From Bryobacterales bacterium (GTDB lineage: Bacteria; Acidobacteriota; Terriglobia; Bryobacterales; Bryobacteraceae): a stretch of 47,162 bases of DNA. A model generated the notes under the pieces. It did no database searches and was not told where the DNA came from. It worked only from the letters and a program-made list of their open reading frames with translations. Below, piece after piece: positions 46,901-47,162 of this stretch; position 1 is the stretch's first letter; every line of letters begins with the position of its first letter. The translations under genes were made by a program, and so were the position numbers. The DNA is taken from positions 1 through 47,162 of the forward strand of contig JADZCI010000159.1 in NCBI GenBank assembly GCA_020851655.1, given 5' to 3'.

Positions 46901-47010
46901 ACGTCAACATCACGGGTCTCAGCACCGTGGTGAATGCGGTGGATTTCGGACTGGCAAACCGGGCCGGCTCCATGAGGACCATTAGCCTGACCTTCCGCTA
47001 CCGGTTCTGA
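43939..47010 (+). CDS. TonB-dependent receptor with carboxypeptidase regulatory-like domain
   Basis: This outer-membrane transporter has at least 1023 residues. An N-terminal CarboxypepD_reg-like (Cna B-type) domain (LSGRVTVSNQPVPGATATAT) is followed by a variable region and a long beta-barrel with repeated Tyr/Phe-rich strands (NLGLRYEYFSPFQ, FGYLGTKGTRLVLQRQPN, VNALYTFSKSIDNASS). It ends in FRYRF, the C-terminal phenylalanine of barrel proteins. Such Oar-like receptors take up large substrates in acidobacteria. The first standard start codon is a TTG at 43939, but this cuts off half the signal peptide. The sequence strongly suggests initiation at an ATC at 43915 (see findings). A VWFA-related gene starts 4 bases after the stop. 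Confidence 0.9.
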   Translation: MWLAGCAWGQDKLSGRVTVSNQPVPGATATATWEGGKASTTSDDEGQFELSGLPATAVQVAVSIFGFEAYHRTVGVAERAKPIEVVLKVAGIAERSPAPTQDFSQLAALESQAATSAEASMGDPSQASEAYLVQGSLSRGLEQPAQPRDLTAFGNENPETPAAGRPGRPSARRTGANTQAQSFGNRRGRSRNRIQGGVFMTLRNSVFDAAPYSLTGAAVDKPSYANTRFGGSLGGNLRIPKLLEGDPAFFFLNYTGTRSRSPSSQFAVVPDAAERAGDFSGSLKGRLLAVYDPASHLPFPGKKVPESRFDAAAQDLATLIPQPNYTAALQNYQLVTSYPSNSDNLSARLLRPVTRKDRVNVGMNWQQRDGQALQLFGYRDFSGGSGLNIDTGWSHSITSRLLSNFRASYNRNNNEALPYFAYGPDISGQLGIQGNSREPINYGPPNLNFTNFGDLTDGAHLSRRNMTWTFSEGVSYVKGRHTLQTGFEFQRIQWNSLTEQNARGTIFFGGLATSGFDSQGLAIRNTGFDYADFLLGYAQQSTVRFEGADTYMRASQYAAFVQDDWRARPGLSVNLGLRYEYFSPFQEKYGRMANLDISPDFTKVAVVTPGTPSPYSGLFPPGLIDPDRNNFSPRGAVAWRPFAGKRHLVRAGYGIYYDGSVYNRIPTRLASQPPFAQASTFQTSIGNVLTLREPFTGPPSVSVKNTYAVSRVYRTPYAQSWNLSFQYDLPAGMVMEFGYLGTKGTRLVLQRQPNTAPPGSPVNAEDRRPIDDAAGFTLDSTLGNSIFHAAQVRFSRRMRRGIAVNALYTFSKSIDNASSIGGGGSVVVQNDKDFRAERGLSSFDQRHTLTVDSVITSPFGPRGQFLLSHSLGSTLLRDWNLQISASLNSGTPYTARALGNAADSAGTGSTGSSRADATGLPVDLGTGYFNTLAYRVPASGTFGNAGRNTIPGVGFLGLNGSFGRSFGIGDNSRRRLEFRLEAQNFVNHVNITGLSTVVNAVDFGLANRAGSMRTISLTFRYRF

Positions 47011-47014
47011 ATCA

Positions 47015-47162
47015 ATGCTACGGACTCTACTCGCCCTGGTCCTCTCCACCTTGCTGGCCGCGCAGCAGCCGGGCCAAGCGCCGGTGTTCACAGCTTCAGC
47101 CAACCTGGTCATCGTAACCGTGTTCGCACGCGACCGAAACGGACGGCCCGTTGAGAATCTCA
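47015..47162 (+). CDS. VWFA-related acidobacterial protein, N-terminus (cut by window end)
   Basis: Only 49 residues are visible. A signal peptide (MLRTLLALVLSTLLAAQQ) is followed by VFTASANLVIVTVFARDRNG and RPVENL, which resembles the start of the acidobacterial VWFA-related domain family (usually NLVxVxVxVxDxxGxPVxxL). These exported proteins, 300-400 residues long, are abundant in Solibacter-like genomes and have no known function. The ATG is 4 bases after the TonB receptor stop, so the two are probably co-transcribed. Confidence 0.75.
   Translation, partial: MLRTLLALVLSTLLAAQQPGQAPVFTASANLVIVTVFARDRNGRPVENL

Overview
This window is GC-rich bacterial chromosome. Three things point to an acidobacterium of the Solibacter/Bryobacter kind: a very large TonB-dependent receptor with an N-terminal carboxypeptidase-regulatory-like domain, directly followed by the start of a protein resembling the acidobacterial VWFA-related family; an exported cluster of GH106, Gfo/Idh/MocA and DUF1080 proteins; and a sigma factor/anti-sigma-HEAT/PDZ trio. 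This placement is inferred from gene content only. Most genes are complete and densely packed. I see no insertion sequence, prophage or CRISPR array. || Layout. (1) 39-123: tRNA-Leu(UAG). (2) 230-7173: glycoside degradation: GH106 rhamnosidase-like enzyme, GH1 beta-glucosidase and a Tat-type Gfo/Idh/MocA oxidoreductase on the plus strand, meeting a DUF1080 (3-keto-glycoside hydrolase-like) gene on the minus strand. All four have export signals. (3) 7561-13441: a complete RND tripartite efflux operon. (4) 13493-16611: sensor kinase, orphan winged-helix protein and NtrC-type regulator, all minus. (5) 16696-20980: ribosomal protein S1, then an ECF sigma factor, a coupled anti-sigma factor with HEAT repeats, and a two-PDZ protein. 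|| (6) 20997-37919: a flagellar locus of about 17 kb. A minus-strand block of 14 genes runs fliK-flgD-flgE-fliN-fliO-fliP-fliQ-fliR-flhB-flhA-flhF-fliA-(fliN/fliY-like)-(small membrane protein). A divergent plus-strand operon runs flgF-flgG-flgA-flgH-flgI-flgJ, and it converges on flaG-fliS. Together these encode the export gate, hook and hook-length control, distal rod, P and L rings, a switch component, sigma-28 and the flagellin chaperone. fliF, fliG, fliM, flagellin, hook-associated proteins, motor proteins and flgM are not in the window. Two perfect GCCGATAA sigma-28 -10 boxes lie upstream of fliK and of flaG, which links the locus to its own FliA. || (7) 37983-47162: a solitary nuoB, malQ (GH77), a VanX-type D-Ala-D-Ala dipeptidase, a 3-hydroxyacyl-CoA dehydrogenase, an MFS transporter, the TonB-dependent receptor (probably starting at a rare AUC codon), and a truncated VWFA-related gene at the window edge. 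|| The most interesting points are the paired sigma-28 promoters and the FliA loop they imply, the absence of flhG with flhF and fliA overlapping, an FlgH with no lipidation cysteine, the exported oxidative glycoside locus, the apparent AUC start, and the orphan DNA-binding domain between a kinase and its NtrC-type partner.
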